The notes under the pieces are model-generated. The model had not been told where the DNA came from, made no database searches, and worked only from the letters and a program-made list of their open reading frames with translations. Below, piece after piece: positions 1-12,719 of a stretch of DNA of 64,000 nt. Origin of the DNA: Ixodes scapularis (lineage: Eukaryota > Arthropoda > Arachnida > Ixodida > Ixodidae); NCBI RefSeq assembly GCF_016920785.2, contig NW_024609857.1, forward strand, positions 67,516,252 through 67,580,251. The letters run 5' to 3'. Position numbers and translations under genes: made by a program. Position 1 is the first letter of the stretch, and every line of letters begins with the position of its first letter.

Positions 1-356
1 TGGATAACGGGTTTGTTTCAGACGTCTGAACCAGCCCTTACACAGCTATTGTAAGCACACAGCAGATCTTCGTGACTGTACGCCGTAGCCGAAACCTCCG
101 GCTGCTCCGGTGAGGACCTGGCATCGGGCGCGAAACCGTTCGCCATGTTTGTAAGCGTAGCTGGGTTGCTTCCTATTGGCTAGGAGCAAAAGCTAGAGCT
201 CATTTCTCATTGGCTGTTGATTCGTGTGGTTGCATGCGGTTCCATGTGTGTGTACACGTCGCGCACAGTTGTCTATGAAGTCGCAGCTGTTTCATTCGTT
301 CGTAAGCATAGTGGTCGCTCCGAACGCAGGTGTGTGAACGGGCTTTTATGGTGGTA
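1..356. other. no gene recognised
   Basis: No coding region, RNA gene or clear repeat boundary was recognised here. The stretch leads into a SINE head near 357. Confidence 0.4.
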
Positions 357-880
357 GGGGATTGGTGGCCGAGTGCGTTAGTGCACTGCAGCTGGGAGCA
401 CGTGAGACGAACACTCCGGCTGCAGTACCCAAGGATCCCAAATTCAGTGCCCTTGTCAACACCATCTAGATAGCAAGGCATACATAGTGAATTTACTACA
501 TCAACTATCTTCCTTGATCAACCGCAACACATCGATTGGACACGAGTGGCGAGTCAGTATTCAACTGTGACTTATGGTTAATCAGTGCTTCACCGATTGA
601 ACATTAACCCCAGCCAAAAGCAGATGCAGCAGTCATGTGCAATTTGTAAAGTAAGGCCAACCATGGTAGGTGTAGTGAATTCAGTACTACCTTGCTATCC
701 AGGAGGTGTTGCCCCTGCCCATCTCGATCTGTATGTGCATCGTACCAATGTGCGTTTGGGTATCACCAGGCTAGCAGTCATACCGTACTGGCTAAACTTG
801 TCATGTACAGCATAATCGATTGTTGCGATACCTCAAAGACAAATAATCCCACTGCCTAAACACAAGCACCTAATTTGCAT
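357..880 (+). mobile_element. tRNA-derived SINE, split by a MITE
   Basis: The head at 357-456 starts with a tRNA A-box-like GGTGGCCGAGTG, and the downstream part at 712-880 carries the family's later motifs (GCATCGTACC, the CTAGC-GT-ACTGGCTAAA block). Both halves match the full-length copies at 46987-47288, 45486-45784 and 15166-15469 in order and orientation. The gap of 255 bp is a separate inverted-repeat element. This is the most diverged copy in the window, and its 3' end is approximate. Confidence 0.7.
457..711. mobile_element. inverted-repeat MITE inserted in a SINE
   Basis: The ends are inverted: CAACACCATCTAGATAGC at the left and GCTATCCAGGAGGTGTTG at the right. Inside these, TTTACTACA and TGTAGTGAA also face each other, giving arms of roughly 45 bp with mismatches. 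It separates the two halves of the SINE at 357-880, so it is the younger insertion. No coding capacity is visible. The superfamily is not assignable and no clean target duplication was found. Confidence 0.6.
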
Positions 881-3800
881 CGCTTTGGTAAAAGAGTGGA
901 CAGGAGTTCGCAGCTGTGTGGTATAGAAGAGTTCTAATGATGAAAAGTTACGATAAAGACAAATATCACAAATCTCTACTGTTAAGCAAATTCGTTTCAT
1001 CTGTTACTACTAAATACAACAGCTATTCATAGAATAGAGATTCTTGCTCAGTCATTGTATTTAGGAATGCCATCACTGCTGCTGCGACTCGCATCTTCTG
1101 AGTGCTCTACTGGAGCATGTCGGACTGCTTCAAAACCGAGCTGAAGCAGCTTCTACGGCTATGTGGCCTTTTCCTTTTCACTCTTGTCAGCTCAGCTGCA
1201 CATTACTACTTGTGCCGGCCCTTATACCACTGCGTCCTCGGCCTGTTCTGGAACTCGCGGCATCATCAGTGACATCTCCACTGGTCTTGGGTATCTTGGG
1301 GTCCATACCAGCGGTGGCCCTGACGCTGGCTACTGCACTGTTCTTGTCAGCCCCAAAAAATTGTTTTATTGCTGCTTTTCCAGAAGGTAACTCACACAGG
1401 TTGCTTTCTGTCGTGCTTTTGCACTGCACGTCTGAAAACAAGTGAGGAGAATGTCAGACAAGTGGCCATGGCTGCAAAAAACTGCCACTTGTTATTAGGG
1501 TCAGTAATCCCAGGAACTTGTAGATTTCTCTGTAATGTAGCCAGCTCACTTTGCCTACTTCTATGGTGGCCCCCAGCAGCAGGTGTTTTCTGGAACATGT
1601 CGATATCTTAAGTAGCAACTGTGCAACAACTGTATTCAATGTATATATGCAGTACCTTATTAAAAAAATTTTAGAATGTTATGGAATAGAATTGTGCACG
1701 TATCATGTAAACACATGTAACATATTTAGCTTTGAAACAGTATGGAATAATCCAACATCAAAGAAAGCTAAAAATAGAAACATTCAGAGATTTACTTCAT
1801 GCAACATTTCTTTTTATTTCTTTTTGGAGCATGTCAACGGGAATGTAAAAGCCGGTAAAAGGTCACGGTGGCGAATACCTACACTACGTTTATTAGAACA
1901 ACATACCGTTTACAATATTTGTACCACTTAAAGAAAAGTTACTTCTTTTTTCGTCTTGCATTCTTCCCAGAATCTCTACCCGGCGGTAGTACATTTGACA
2001 AAGCATGTCAGCCGACCTCGGGAGCTGTTGCCTGAGCAACAAACGCGAAATTTAAAGCGCTGCTAGGCAAAGACACCTCGTATGAACCACGACCAAGCCC
2101 GTCGTGCAATGAACTTGTTCGAGGCACGTAGTACTCGTTCGAGGTATGCACTGCTGCGACAACCTACACACGCAAAACAAATAGTAGGCGGCCGTCCACT
2201 CCGCTAATTGTTTTGCGTGCTCCTGTTGGTTACGCCCACCGTCAAAGTTATATATTACCCAAATATGTTCCTTGAGGTTTGGTGTTGTGGTGGACTGCGA
2301 CATATGTCTTGAGGAAACCGAGGGCTTCTAAATTCGCCCGTATGCCAGCGCAGAACCCGCCGTTCCGCTTCTGCTACCGAAGACATTCGAGGTGCTCGTC
2401 TCACATAGCTTGAGTGCCGACGTCTCGCGGGTGGTAAGTTGACAGGTGGCCTTTTCTTGCTGGCAGATCGTAAAAACGCGTAAATGTGGAGCGCATCGCA
2501 AGTGGAACCAAAGAACCGAGAGCCGACCGAGGCGAGCACATGACAGGTTCAGCTGCTTAGAGCCATTAGGCCTACTGGATGACTGGAGCCGTGAGTAGGT
2601 CAAACAATGAGGAACCTAAAGTGTGTGCAAAATATGCGTTAAACAAATTATTTTCTTAATTAAAACGATGTAAAAATTGTTCCCGCAGCATATGCCTTTA
2701 AAAAAAAAATCCCGTAACATGTGCCGAGCGCTGCCGACGAGAGTACGCTTTGAGAACTCGGTTTACCTGAAAAAGCATTTAGGTTAAATGCCATTTGAGT
2801 TGCCGTGTGGCAGTGCCTAAATGACATTTACACTGAATATCATTTGGCGTAAATGCCATTTTAGCTTCCGTCTGACAGGACTATTAGTTTCAGTCAGCGA
2901 TCTGTTGAGCGGTTGGTACTTCCCGTCTGGTGTCGGCGTCAAGGTTGAGGGTGGGGTGAAGTGATTCCGTCTAACTCTGAAATGTTTTTTTTTTTACGAA
3001 CTGCGGAGAGAGTTGTGAAAAGGGTTAAGTGAGAGAGTGTTTGACAGTGTGACGTCATGCGGCTGAGTGATGGAGGTTTCTGGTTCTTATAGGCGAGGGG
3101 AATAAATGTTCAGTTGGGTGAGAGACCTGTGTCTGTGTTGTCCCTTTTTCCTTCTTTTCTTTTTTTTTGTCCTGAGTCTCGGGTTTTACAATGTTGGAAG
3201 TTCATCAGCTCGCTTGCATCTTCTCTGTAATTTCTACCCGTCGTATTCAGAAATAGGCTGAATATGATCCACAATATCCACAAATGACCATCGCACGTTT
3301 GTATTTTGAGCCTAAAGGCTGTACTTCTCATTATAAACAGCGCACTCTGGCAAGCGCTCGGAGAGCAGCCAGCGGACAGCACGTGACATCCGTCGCAATC
3401 GTGACGTAGATAGTCTCGGGAAGAGCAAAGCTGCGTCGAGGCTGAGGTCGAGAGGATGTCCTAGCCGTTCCAGCCACCGAAACGGCCGAAGCACGCCAGC
3501 GATCGGGCAACTGCAACTGATTCCAAAGCCACTTTTGTACGAAGTTTGAGTGACGGGTTAATCTCTAATCTTGTAGAGAGACAATAGCGGCGTCTGGGAT
3601 ACACAACAGAGAGTGTCGGGGAGAGGGGAGTTCCTCCTTCCCCTCTTCTCTCGTGGTGGCCGGAGGCGAGACAGTTATCGTCACTAGCTTTCAAAGTTCC
3701 TATATCGGCATTACAGACGAGGCGATAGCGAAATTCCCAAGATGCTCTTTGCAAATCGTTTAGTTCGTTTTAAAATTATTTTTCGTGTCTTTTTCAGCAA

Positions 3801-3939
3801 GAGATAGGTGTGCCTGATGTGATACCGCTCCCTTGAACACGTATAGACAAAAAAGAATAAGCGCGGTAACGTCGTTCTAGTATCCCTTCAATCTGCCTGA
3901 CCTCTCCTTGCTCCGCCAATGGTCCAGAATTAGCTTATA
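881..3939. other. intergenic DNA, no gene recognised
   Basis: This lies downstream of the M13 gene. Open frames here are short, overlap on both strands and show no recognisable domain. Around 2780-2875 there is a short internally repeated motif (AAATGCCATTT, AAATGACATTTA, GTAAATGCCATTT) that looks like an eroded repeat. The rest shows nothing I can name. Confidence 0.4.
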
Positions 3940-4347
3940 AATGCGAAAGCATTAACTGTCCCATGGAGCGAGCCGACGTCATCAGCTTTGAAGCCGCGCT
4001 AAACGGCACCTTAAATACTTTCTCTAAGCGAAGCCAGCTAGCAGCTATGACACCGCGCGAAAAGCCAAGCCAAACAGCAGCTTCTGTCCCCGATACCGAA
4101 AGACAGGAGTAAAACTCGTGGATTTCGGCTTCGGTACTATTAGCTGGCGCGCGTCGACGAGGCTCCCATTGGCCGCTGCCCGTCAGTTTCAACGACTGCC
4201 GCCCCATGGCGCTGCGTGTCCGTCAGTGCGCGGGTAACACGAAACGTCCAAGGTCAGAGTGACGAGGACGGGCGCGCTCTGCTGTCGACGCAAATACGCT
4301 GCAGACGAAATATGGGAGCGGAAGAATGACGTGCATGCTTTCGCATT
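3940..4347. mobile_element. MITE-like element with 13-bp inverted ends
   Basis: AATGCGAAAGCAT at 3940-3952 is repeated inverted as ATGCTTTCGCATT at 4335-4347. The interval is about 408 bp and non-coding. The terminal pair is exact, but no target duplication is evident, so the classification is open. Confidence 0.45.
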
Positions 4348-4744
4348 CACAACTCGTAAGAACTGCTTCGGTGTACCTCAAGCCTTTTTCATAAAATTTA
4401 ATATCATAACTTTGTTTTAAAAGAAGTGATCATCATTCGACCAGCTCACATCTCATTTTGCTGTGACCTTGACTGGTACCACAACCCAGCATCCGTCGTC
4501 GCCATGTCGGACGCTACCAACTTCAGGAGCGCAGTATATAAAGCCATTTGTTAGCATTATATTATTGTTCGCTGCCAATATAAAACCACCCTTTTTTGTA
4601 ATGCCGTCGGGCGCTGAAAGTATTTCAAATAAATGAATAAATGAATAACACTATTAGAGTTTGCAGAGATGGAAAATTAGATACAAAACACTCTGGAGCT
4701 CGATGGCGTAGAGATGCACATAATAGCTAACTAGGGCCACAACT
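4348..4744. other. 3' flank of M13 gene with a LINE-like tail
   Basis: The plus-strand stretch around 4490-4650 ends in a tandem AAATAAATGAATAAATG tail that resembles the 3' end of a LINE inserted in plus orientation. The M13 3' UTR (minus strand) must run into this region, but I see no canonical AATAAA on the minus strand. Confidence 0.35.
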
Positions 4745-6431
4745 CTAGAAGAGCGGACATTCGGTAGGGGCACTCATGGCACTGTCAGAAGAACAGCCGA
4801 ACGTTTTGGAAAAGGCTGAGACTTGTCTCAGTGGCCGGTTACAGCGGTCGCGGCCGTCTGACTCTCCACAGGTCATGAAGCACCAGACCACGAAGAAGAG
4901 CTGTTGCTCCGACAGATGCTGAAGACCGCGGAGAACCACGGGCGCATCGGTGCTCACAACGCTCTGTACGGTCACCCATAGCACCCTGAGTGCGAGGACA
5001 CGAATCAAGAGGTCCCAGTGTTCCCACTTGAGCTCATTGGCAGCCAGTGGCTTGCCAAAGAAACAGGCAGCTCTAAGCAGTAGCTCATTCCTAGTTTTGG
5101 TGTCCCAAAGATGCACGTTGTCGAAGACAATTGTTGCGATGGCAGAAGCGACTTCCGAACCAAGTCCGGCGTACTTGAGTCTTTCCGGCATTTCGACGCC
5201 ATAAAGGGGCATTTCCAAGGCAATCGGGAAGAGCAGGTAAAGTTCTGAAGTGGTTTCGTAAGTACGGATGGCACCGTCATCATAAGTTGAAGACATGCGA
5301 GTGGCAGCCAGAATTGTCTGATTTGCGCTATTGATGAGCCTGACGTTGGCCAGAAGCGTATCTGTCATATCAGGCAAATTGGCGTAAGCAGCGTTAAGAC
5401 CTTCTGGCTCGATGAGTTGCTGAATCAAGGAAAGCGATGAATCGATGGCACTCTTATTTGGTACAAAAGAGACGTTTACCCTGAACCAGGGAGCCGATGT
5501 GATGGCAGCGTGAAAAAAGTGCCTGATGTTTCTCGTCAGATGGGACACGTCGTCAAGCACAGCGGGTGTGGCCTTGAGGATCGCGTAGTCCGAATAAAAT
5601 GCAAGACCTACGAGGTTGTGAGTCATGTCGACGCAGAACTGCTGATGCCATTGATCGGCTCCTTCAGAAGTCAAGTGGTAGAGGTCGTAGATGGCACCGT
5701 TGTTGAGTAGTAAAACCAATCTTTGGGTCATGGTCCAGCCAACGTAGTACGCCATCTTGGTTTCGCCCAGTTTTTTTGTCAGGTTAAAGAAGGTGCGAAA
5801 AAAAGGAATGTTCCTGATAGTGAACTTTAAAGACGTGAGCGAAGACATGTTGTATTGCTTTGTAACGGCACGTTCCCATCTTGGGGTAGGAAAGCGCGGT
5901 TCAGTGAGAGCACCAACACGACCCAAGTTCAAGTTCTTGAGTGTACCTCTTTCGTTAAGGTTCAGAGCGTTTCGAAGAGGGTTAACAATAATTTCCTCAA
6001 TCTTAGCCAAGTTCGAGTAACTTAGACATGCCTGCTTTGTATCGATGAAGTTGTCGCACATAATGCGGTAATATTCCGCGTACTTGCCTACTTTCAGTAG
6101 AGCGTCTCTTCTCCTTAAGGTTTCCATGTAATGTGGAGAAGGTTCGATGAGGAACGCTGTTTCGCCCACTCTCTTGACAAAAAGAAGAGGAGGTGACAGC
6201 CACCCCGCCGAGACGCAAAAAATTATATCGAGCACGTCGGAGCTTGGATCCTCAATCGGCCAACAGACTCCACATCTCTGAAAGGATCGTTTGAGCGACT
6301 TCGTCTGGTCTTTGCCGCTCTCTGTGGTGTTTATACAAGCCTGGTAAAACTTGGCGGCCTTCTCGGTCGTGGTCTGTCCTCTCCTGGGCACGTTACGTGT
6401 TTTCGCCAAGTTGGTGACAGACTCGAGGAAC
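4745..6431 (-). CDS. M13 peptidase-like protein (likely pseudoenzyme), exon 3 of 3
   Basis: This terminal exon encodes residues 175-735 of the model and the stop codon. Its acceptor is a strong pyrimidine tract ending CACTCGCAG just before 6431. The exon supplies the last base of an Arg codon begun in exon 2 (phase 2 to 1), and the open frame is uninterrupted. M13 features seen are the VPRRGQTTTEKAAKFYQAC block early on and the C-terminal NRPLRQVSAFSKTFGC block, followed by SAPTECPLF where the family usually ends CxVW. Where active M13 enzymes have the GHExTHxFD zinc motif (about residue 596), this protein reads GLGSEVASAIATIVFDNVH. The second zinc-ligand motif ExxxD is also absent (RVLALRVLW). 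M13 family proteins are ectoenzymes that cleave small peptides; this one probably cannot. Upstream codons up to 6502 are open but lie before the acceptor. Confidence 0.85.
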
Positions 6432-8104
6432 CTGCGAGTGGAAAGAATAGAGGTGCAGAACAGGTATAAAGCTAAGCGTAGTTGGGCAGGAGACAAGAAC
6501 ACTGTTTCAAAATAAATACATCAAAATGCCAAGCAGACTAGACGCTGAATATCAATTCTTAATCTCTAGTACGGCAGTGTATTCGAAAAGAAAACAAAAA
6601 AAAAAGAAAAATCGCAAAGCATGTATTGAAGTACGTTCTGCAGGGGTCAAGATACTATACTAAAATGGTGGTTCACTGCAAAACTGTAACGATGTCTACC
6701 TTTTCTACTCAAGATGCAAATATAATAATATATTAATAATAATAATTATAATAATATAATCACTGCAAAAAACATTCTTCTTCTTAATATTATTTTGATT
6801 AAAAAAGTTGATCATGGTTTTGAAAAGAAAGTTCTTTTCAAACTTCATGTAATAAATCTACATTCGCGAAACCATTTTCGTGCTCGTGTGCGAGGATAGG
6901 CAACCAACGAAATAATATCACATAACCGTGTAAAAAAAATAAAACAAGCAAAAAACACTAAACAATCTTACACAATCTAAGAGTTTTCATAACTCTTAGA
7001 TTGTGTAATCTAAGAGTTATGAAGTTATTAAGAGTTGTGATGTTAAGAGTTGTGACCATCACAATCATTTATATAAGTTTAAGTTTGATATCAATTCCGC
7101 GGATCCCCCAAAACAACAAAGTAATTCGGCAGACAATAAAACCAAACAGAAAAACATCAGTATAAACACAACAGCATGAATAAATCACTGATGGGTAAGG
7201 TAATCTGAAGAGCACTTGAAATAAAGTGCCGAGTAAATGAGAGGTTGCGCACTTCAAGTAAAGTTGTAAGTACAACGGGCACAATTTACTTGCTGTAAAG
7301 TACTACAAATAAAATATACTTCAAAGTACAAGTACTTTTTAACACAAAATTTATGATGTCCGTCCCATCCCCTATACAGCCTTTTTTTAACTGATATGTG
7401 TTGCCCCAGAAGTAGTATAGGTCAATCAGTTATCTTAGGAAATGGCGGCGAATTTAGGATACAGTCAAGTAGCTCCATAGTTGTTGTTCTACTCTTAGTT
7501 ACAAACTATTTAACACAATAAACTTTTAAAACACTTATTTGTATCGGTCTTATAGCCGCGATCACTTCACTGAGAAAAATGACCGGATGACGTCTCGAAA
7601 GACGATATTCGATTTCACATGACTATACGCCATCTCTTTGTTAAAGGTTGGTGAACATTACTCTACTTCAGAGGTTGTGCATAGCACTGGAAAAACTAAG
7701 GACGCGAGGGCGTGGTTCTTGAAGGAGCTTAATTTCACCGAGACCGAATTTGGGAAATGTACTTTGAAGTTGGGAGTTGCACGTTTCCAAGTACGAGAAA
7801 ATACTTGCATGGCCAAAGAATGCATATCAAGTACAAGTTTTTCTAAACCCACTTAAAGTAGCACTTTAAGTACAAAGTGCTAAAGTATTTCCCTACACTG
7901 GATTAAAGGATATGAAACTATATATTATGCTAAATTCTCTCTTCGGTGAAAAAAAGCTAAATACAAATCTTCAACCTAGTAAAAGCTATTAGTTCGTAAA
8001 AAAAAAGCTGCTGATTAAGACACAGTTTAGCACTCAAAGACTTAAAACCAAAAGCAAATCTAAAAGACACAATTTGACATATACAGGTTTTTTTTTTTTT
8101 ATTT
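6432..8104. other. AT-rich intron sequence
   Basis: This is the 3' part of intron 2 of the M13 gene. It is AT-rich and contains a perfect hairpin (6970-7006). Around 7200-7330 and 7740-7890, eroded copies of a CAAGTACTTT / AAAGTACTTG-type repeat face each other and may be remnants of one inverted-repeat element. No coding region was recognised. Confidence 0.45.
6970..7006. repeat. perfect 16-bp hairpin
   Basis: ACACAATCTAAGAGTT, a 5-base loop TTCAT, then its exact reverse complement. Partial extra copies of AATCTAAGAGTTATGAA follow directly. It is in the intron, with no sign that it is a terminator or small RNA gene. Confidence 0.7.
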
Positions 8105-8800
8105 GCACTAAATTTTTAAAAGGAGAGAACGTGAGATAGAGTAATTTGAGCCCTGGGGAAGTGTTAGTGGCCATGGCGGCCTCTAGAAAAAAGGTGAAAT
8201 TAGGTAATTAGTTAGCTAATTAACTAAAATATTTTCATTAACTTTTTTAATTTTTCACTTGAGGCTACATAATGCATTTAGAGGATTGAAGACCGACCAC
8301 CGTATGGTCTAGTAGGTGCTACGCGGTCAAGAAATGTCACTTTGGTAAATGGCATCAAACCGAAGCTAAACAGGAAAGAGAACGTTATCGTTCTGCCCTT
8401 CCGGGCATGCGACTCGTCATTATCGCGGCCGGCTGCTTAGGCGAGCCGGCCGCGAATAATGACGAATGGCATGCCCGGAAGGGCGGAGCGACAACTTTAC
8501 CGGGGCTCTTTCCTGTTTAGTTTCGGTTTGACGCCATTTGCCAAAGTGACTTTTATCGACCCCGTAGCGCTTACTAGGAATTGTTTTGTCCAAATTTGAC
8601 GACACGGCTAGACCATACTGTGGTGGATCTTCAATAATCTAAATACATTATGTGGCATCAAGGAAAAACATTAAAAAGGTTTAGCTAACTAATTACATAA
8701 TTTCACCTTTTTTCTAGAGGCGGCCATGGCCAGTAACACTTTCCCAGGGCTCAAATTACTCTATCTCATGTTTTTTGTGTTTTTTTTTTTAATTTGGTGC
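8105..8800. mobile_element. 696-bp foldback (near-palindromic) element
   Basis: The two halves are long, slightly diverged reverse complements centred near 8438, where GGCCGGC and GCCGGCC flank a short CTGCTTAGGCGA-type spacer. Matching landmarks are TAATTTGAGCCCTGGG / CCCAGGGCTCAAATTA, TCTAGAAAAAAGGTGAAATT / AATTTCACCTTTTTTCTAGA and the GGGCATGC blocks. The arms are about 340 bp each. It is non-coding and lies in M13 intron 2 just outside element A. An RNA copy would form a very long hairpin. Confidence 0.8.
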
Positions 8801-8984
8801 AGCTAGAAAAAAAATGTATAGCGACGCGAAGCGAAAAGCGAAGCAGGTGGTCAATCAAAACGACATGCGAGATTCACGTTGAATTGGGCAGGAGTGAGCG
8901 CTTTTCTAATAACACGTCTACAAGGCATAATTTGTTCAGGTGAATATACTCTTGTCTATTTCCCAGGAAGCACAAACCATTAGG

Positions 8985-9370
8985 CCAGTATTGCGGTAAA
9001 ATTGGGTAACATGGCCCAAGTTAGGCCAGCTTCCCAATAGACACCCAATATATGTGAATGTTGGGGAAATCTTGCTTCAATTGGCCAGTATTGGGAATAC
9101 CTTGGTATAGCTGTCTATTATCTAGCGTGTGCGCAATATCGGTAAATATAGGGACAATCTTGGTATAGCTGGACAATATTACCAATATTATCCAGTATGT
9201 GCCAAATATTGGTAGAAGTCTGGTATAGTTGCCCAATATTATCCGGCATGTGCCAAATATTGGTGAACATGGGAACAACGTAGGTACCTGTCCAATATTT
9301 TCCAGTATGTGCCAAATATTGGGAATATTGGGGAAATATAAGTAACAACGCCGTGGGAAGGCCCTCAAAT
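8985..9370. repeat. CCAATATTGG-type subterminal array, left part
   Basis: This is a degenerate tandem array. The recurrent unit contains CTTGGTATAGCTG, ACAATATTACCAATATTATC, CAGTATGTGCCAAATATTGG and TAAATATTGGGACAAT. The core is palindromic (CCAATATTGG). The same unit resumes at 13135, 19389 and 19862, showing that the intervening pieces are insertions. Open frames across it are repeat artefacts. Confidence 0.8.
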
Positions 9371-9442
9371 ACGAACCGCCCTTGGGAACCTCATTACACC
9401 AGTTGGGAGATGCACTGCTCGCGTCGAGATCCACGGTGAGAC

Positions 9443-12400
9443 GTGCCCTGTGAAGTTCGTCGTTCTGCAAGACTGTGCGAGGGAACGTTATCCTCGGAAT
9501 GGACTTTCTCTGCCAGTATGGCGCCCCTCATCGACCTCGCAGCAAGCCGCTTGACGCTACGAAAACTTGTTTCACCACCGGAGGAACCCGAAGCGACGTC
9601 ATCCGCGGTCCGAGTCCTCGCAAACCACATGAACTTACCGCCGCGGTTGAGTGTTTTTGTGCCCGTCGGGATCACCGAAGCTTTCTGCGGCGAAGTTCTG
9701 CCCGAGGGAAGCTTCCAGTTGCTTCTAGGAAAAGCAATAGGCGTCGCAAGAAGAGTAGCTGAATTTCAGGGTGGCCGCATTGTGGCCCTTGTGCCGAACT
9801 TCCGAAATGAAACGCAACACCTCACGAAAAATGCAGCCGTTGGCCACGTTGAGGAACTCGGAAACTCCGCCGAAATCGCCGACATTACTGACGAATCCTC
9901 GCTACATCAGCAATACAGTACGTCTCCAGCGCAGCTCGACATCGACCCTAAGCTTCTGGGCCCGAAACGACGGCAGCTGATCAACCTCCTCGCCGAATAC
10001 CGCGACTGCTTTGCGAGGTCGTCGAGCTGCGCCAAACCGCCGTTGCGAGGCACCGCATCATTACCGAGGACGACGCGCGTCCTCTGCATCGATCGCCATA
10101 CAAAGTCTCCGTTAAAAAAAGGGAGGTGATCAAGGAGCAAGTTCAAGAGATGCTGAACGACGACATAATCCAGCCCTCAAGCAGTCCGTGGGCCTCTCCA
10201 ATCGTTCTGGGTAAGAAGAAAGACGGAACGCTTAGGTTCTGCGTGGACTACCGGCAGCTGAACGTGGTGACGGAGAAAGCCGTCTATCCACTCCCCCGCA
10301 TCGACGACACGTTAGACCGCCTGCGCCGCTCTCAATACTTTTCATCGAGGGACGTGAAAAGCGGCTACTGGCAAATCGAAGTCAATGAACGGGACCGAAA
10401 GAAGACAGCTTTCGTCACGCCGGATGGACTGTACGAGTTCAAGGTGATGCCCTTCGGACTGTGCACGGCGCCAGCAACTTCCAACGCGTCATGGACACCG
10501 TACTGGCAGGACTGAAGCGGCAGAGCTGTCTCGTCTACCTCGACAACGTCATGGTGTTTTCCGGCGCTTTTCTCCAATCCATACGGACCGCCAGACCCAC
10601 CCTCAAGCCGTCAAAGTGTCGGTTCGCCTGTGACGACCTGAAGTTCCTAGGTTACGTAATTATTAACGAAGGCGTTCGCCCAGAACCCGAGAAGACTTGC
10701 GCCGTGGCAGCGTTTCCAGCGACGACAGACAAGGTGGCCGTGCGAAGGTTTCTTGCACTATCTGCCTACTATCGGCGTTTCATTCGAGATTTTGCGAGGA
10801 TTTCCGCCCCTCACAATCTTCACGAAGGACTTTGAGAAGTTCGAATGGGCCGACGAGCGGCAGCAGGCATTGGACGAGCTAAAGGGACGTCTCTAGACTC
10901 CTCCTGTTCTTGGACATTTCGATCAGGATGCGGAAAAAGAGTTTCACACGGACGCAAGTAACGCTGGACTTGGCGCAGTACTGGTTCAAATGCAACAAGG
11001 CACCGAGCAAGTTATCGCCTATGAAAGTCGGACACTGTCCAAGGCGGAGAAAAATTGTTACACGACTGAGAAAAAATGCCTTGCGGTCGTCCGGGCAATC
11101 ACGGAGTTTCGTCCGTAGTTCTACGGGAGCCCGTTCCGTGTAATCACGGACCACCAATCGCTCTGCTGGCTTGCGAACCTCAAGGACCCGCCAGGACGCC
11201 TCGCTCGATGGAGTCTTCAGCTACAAGAGTTCAACTTGACTGTGGTCTACAAGTCAAGCCGCAAGCACAGCGACGCCGACTGCCTGTCCAGAGCCCCCGT
11301 TGAAACACCTTCCGGCAGCAGCGTGGACGATGACGACGAGTGCTTCCTAGGTGCAATGAACACCGACGACATGGCACAACGTCAACGAGACGATTCTGAG
11401 CTGCGCACACTAATAGAGCACCTGGAAGGGCGCGGGAGTGCCATGCTACCTGTTTTCTCACAAGCCGTGCCGACCTTCGCCATCCGACAAGGTGTACTCT
11501 ACAAAGAGAACTTTGGGGACAACAACTCAACGTGGCTTCTGGTAATCCCGACCAACCTTCGAGAGGAGATATTTCAAGCCTGCCACGACGATCCGACGTC
11601 CGGACACCTCGGTTACAGCCGGACGCTGGCCCGTATTCCGTGAAAAGTATTACTGACCCAAGCTCCCCAAAACCGTACACCTATATACACACAATCATGC
11701 CACGAGTGCTAGCGACGCAAGAAACCTCCGACGAGGCCCTCCTGCAGCCAATTCCTCCGCCAACTGCACCCTTCCAGCAGATCGGAATGGATCTACTTGG
11801 CCCTTTTCCCCCGTCAACGTCAGGAAACCGCTGGATAGTCGTCGCCACAGATTATCTCACGCGGTATGCCGAAACGTAAGCCCTTCCTTCATGGACTGCT
11901 ATGGAAGTCGCCAAGTTTTTTACTGAGTCCACCGTCCTAAGGCAACGCGCTCTCTAAGTTCTGATCTCAGACCGTGGATCATCGTTCATGGCCCAGCTGA
12001 CGCACGAAATCCTTCGTCTCAGCCACACCAGCCATTGTCGCACCACGGCGTACCACCCACAGACCAACAGGCTGACAGAAAGACATAATCTTAATGTACG
12101 TACGTCGTCGTGGAGCACGAGACATGGGACAAGGTGTTGCCGTACGTCACATTTGCCTAAAGCACGGCCATGCAAAAGACCACCGGGTGACACCCTTTCA
12201 ACTGGTTCATGGTTGCAAATTAACGACAATTCTGGACGCGATGTTACCTCACGAACTGGCTGTCGACGGAAGCGACGACGCCCAGGTGGTTGCCCAACGG
12301 GCAGAAGTCCGTTAGCTCGCCAGACTCTGGATTACAGCCCAACAACGTGTCGACACTGGCCGCTACAACCTTCGTCGTCGGGACGTCCACTTCCAGCCCG

Positions 12401-12609
12401 GAGACAGGGTGTGGGTCCGGACACTGATGCGCCGCCGTGGTCTCAGCGATAAACTCCTGAAACGGTATTTCGAACCCTACGAGGTACTTCGTCGACTTGG
12501 GTATCTGAACTACGAGGTGATGCCCGACGGAACTAGAACATCATCACGCCGCCCACCACGGCCTGAAGTCGTCCACGGCGTGCGCCTGAAGCCGTGCTAC
12601 GCTCGATAA
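9443..12609 (+). pseudogene. Gypsy pol (PR-RT-RH-INT), broken by frameshifts
   Basis: Pieces in several frames are in the expected order. The protease end (VILGMDFLCQYGA) is near 9490. The RT block (WASPIVLGKKKDGTLRFCVDYRQLN, shown here only as landmarks near 10190-10260) is followed by VMPFGLCTAPA near 10445 and then YLDNV near 10530, where active enzymes have YLDD. The RNase H region is near 10950-11150 with stops, and integrase pieces lie around 11560-12300. The C-terminal GPY/F-like module (KRYFEPYEVLRRLGYLNYEV) ends at 12609. Multiple frameshifts and stops separate them, so no functional product is expected. The lineage looks like an arthropod Ty3/Gypsy with a GPY/F integrase tail. Confidence 0.8.
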
Positions 12610-12719
12610 GCCTGTGGACCTTATGCGTTCTAAACGAATCTTTAGTTTGCCGTTCTTTTTATTTGCTTTTTGTTTTGTTTAAAGTTGCATCGGGGCGATG
12701 AACTTTTTAAAAGGGGCAG

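Noticed and set aside
6432..6502. Extension of M13 exon 3 to the non-ATG start at 6502
   Set aside because: A strong acceptor at 6432-6433 gives the correct phase with exon 2; the extra residues do not fit the family.
9021..9470. 149-codon frame on the minus strand
   Set aside because: Lies over the CCAATATTGG array; repetitive peptide (NIWHILDNIG-like) from a satellite.
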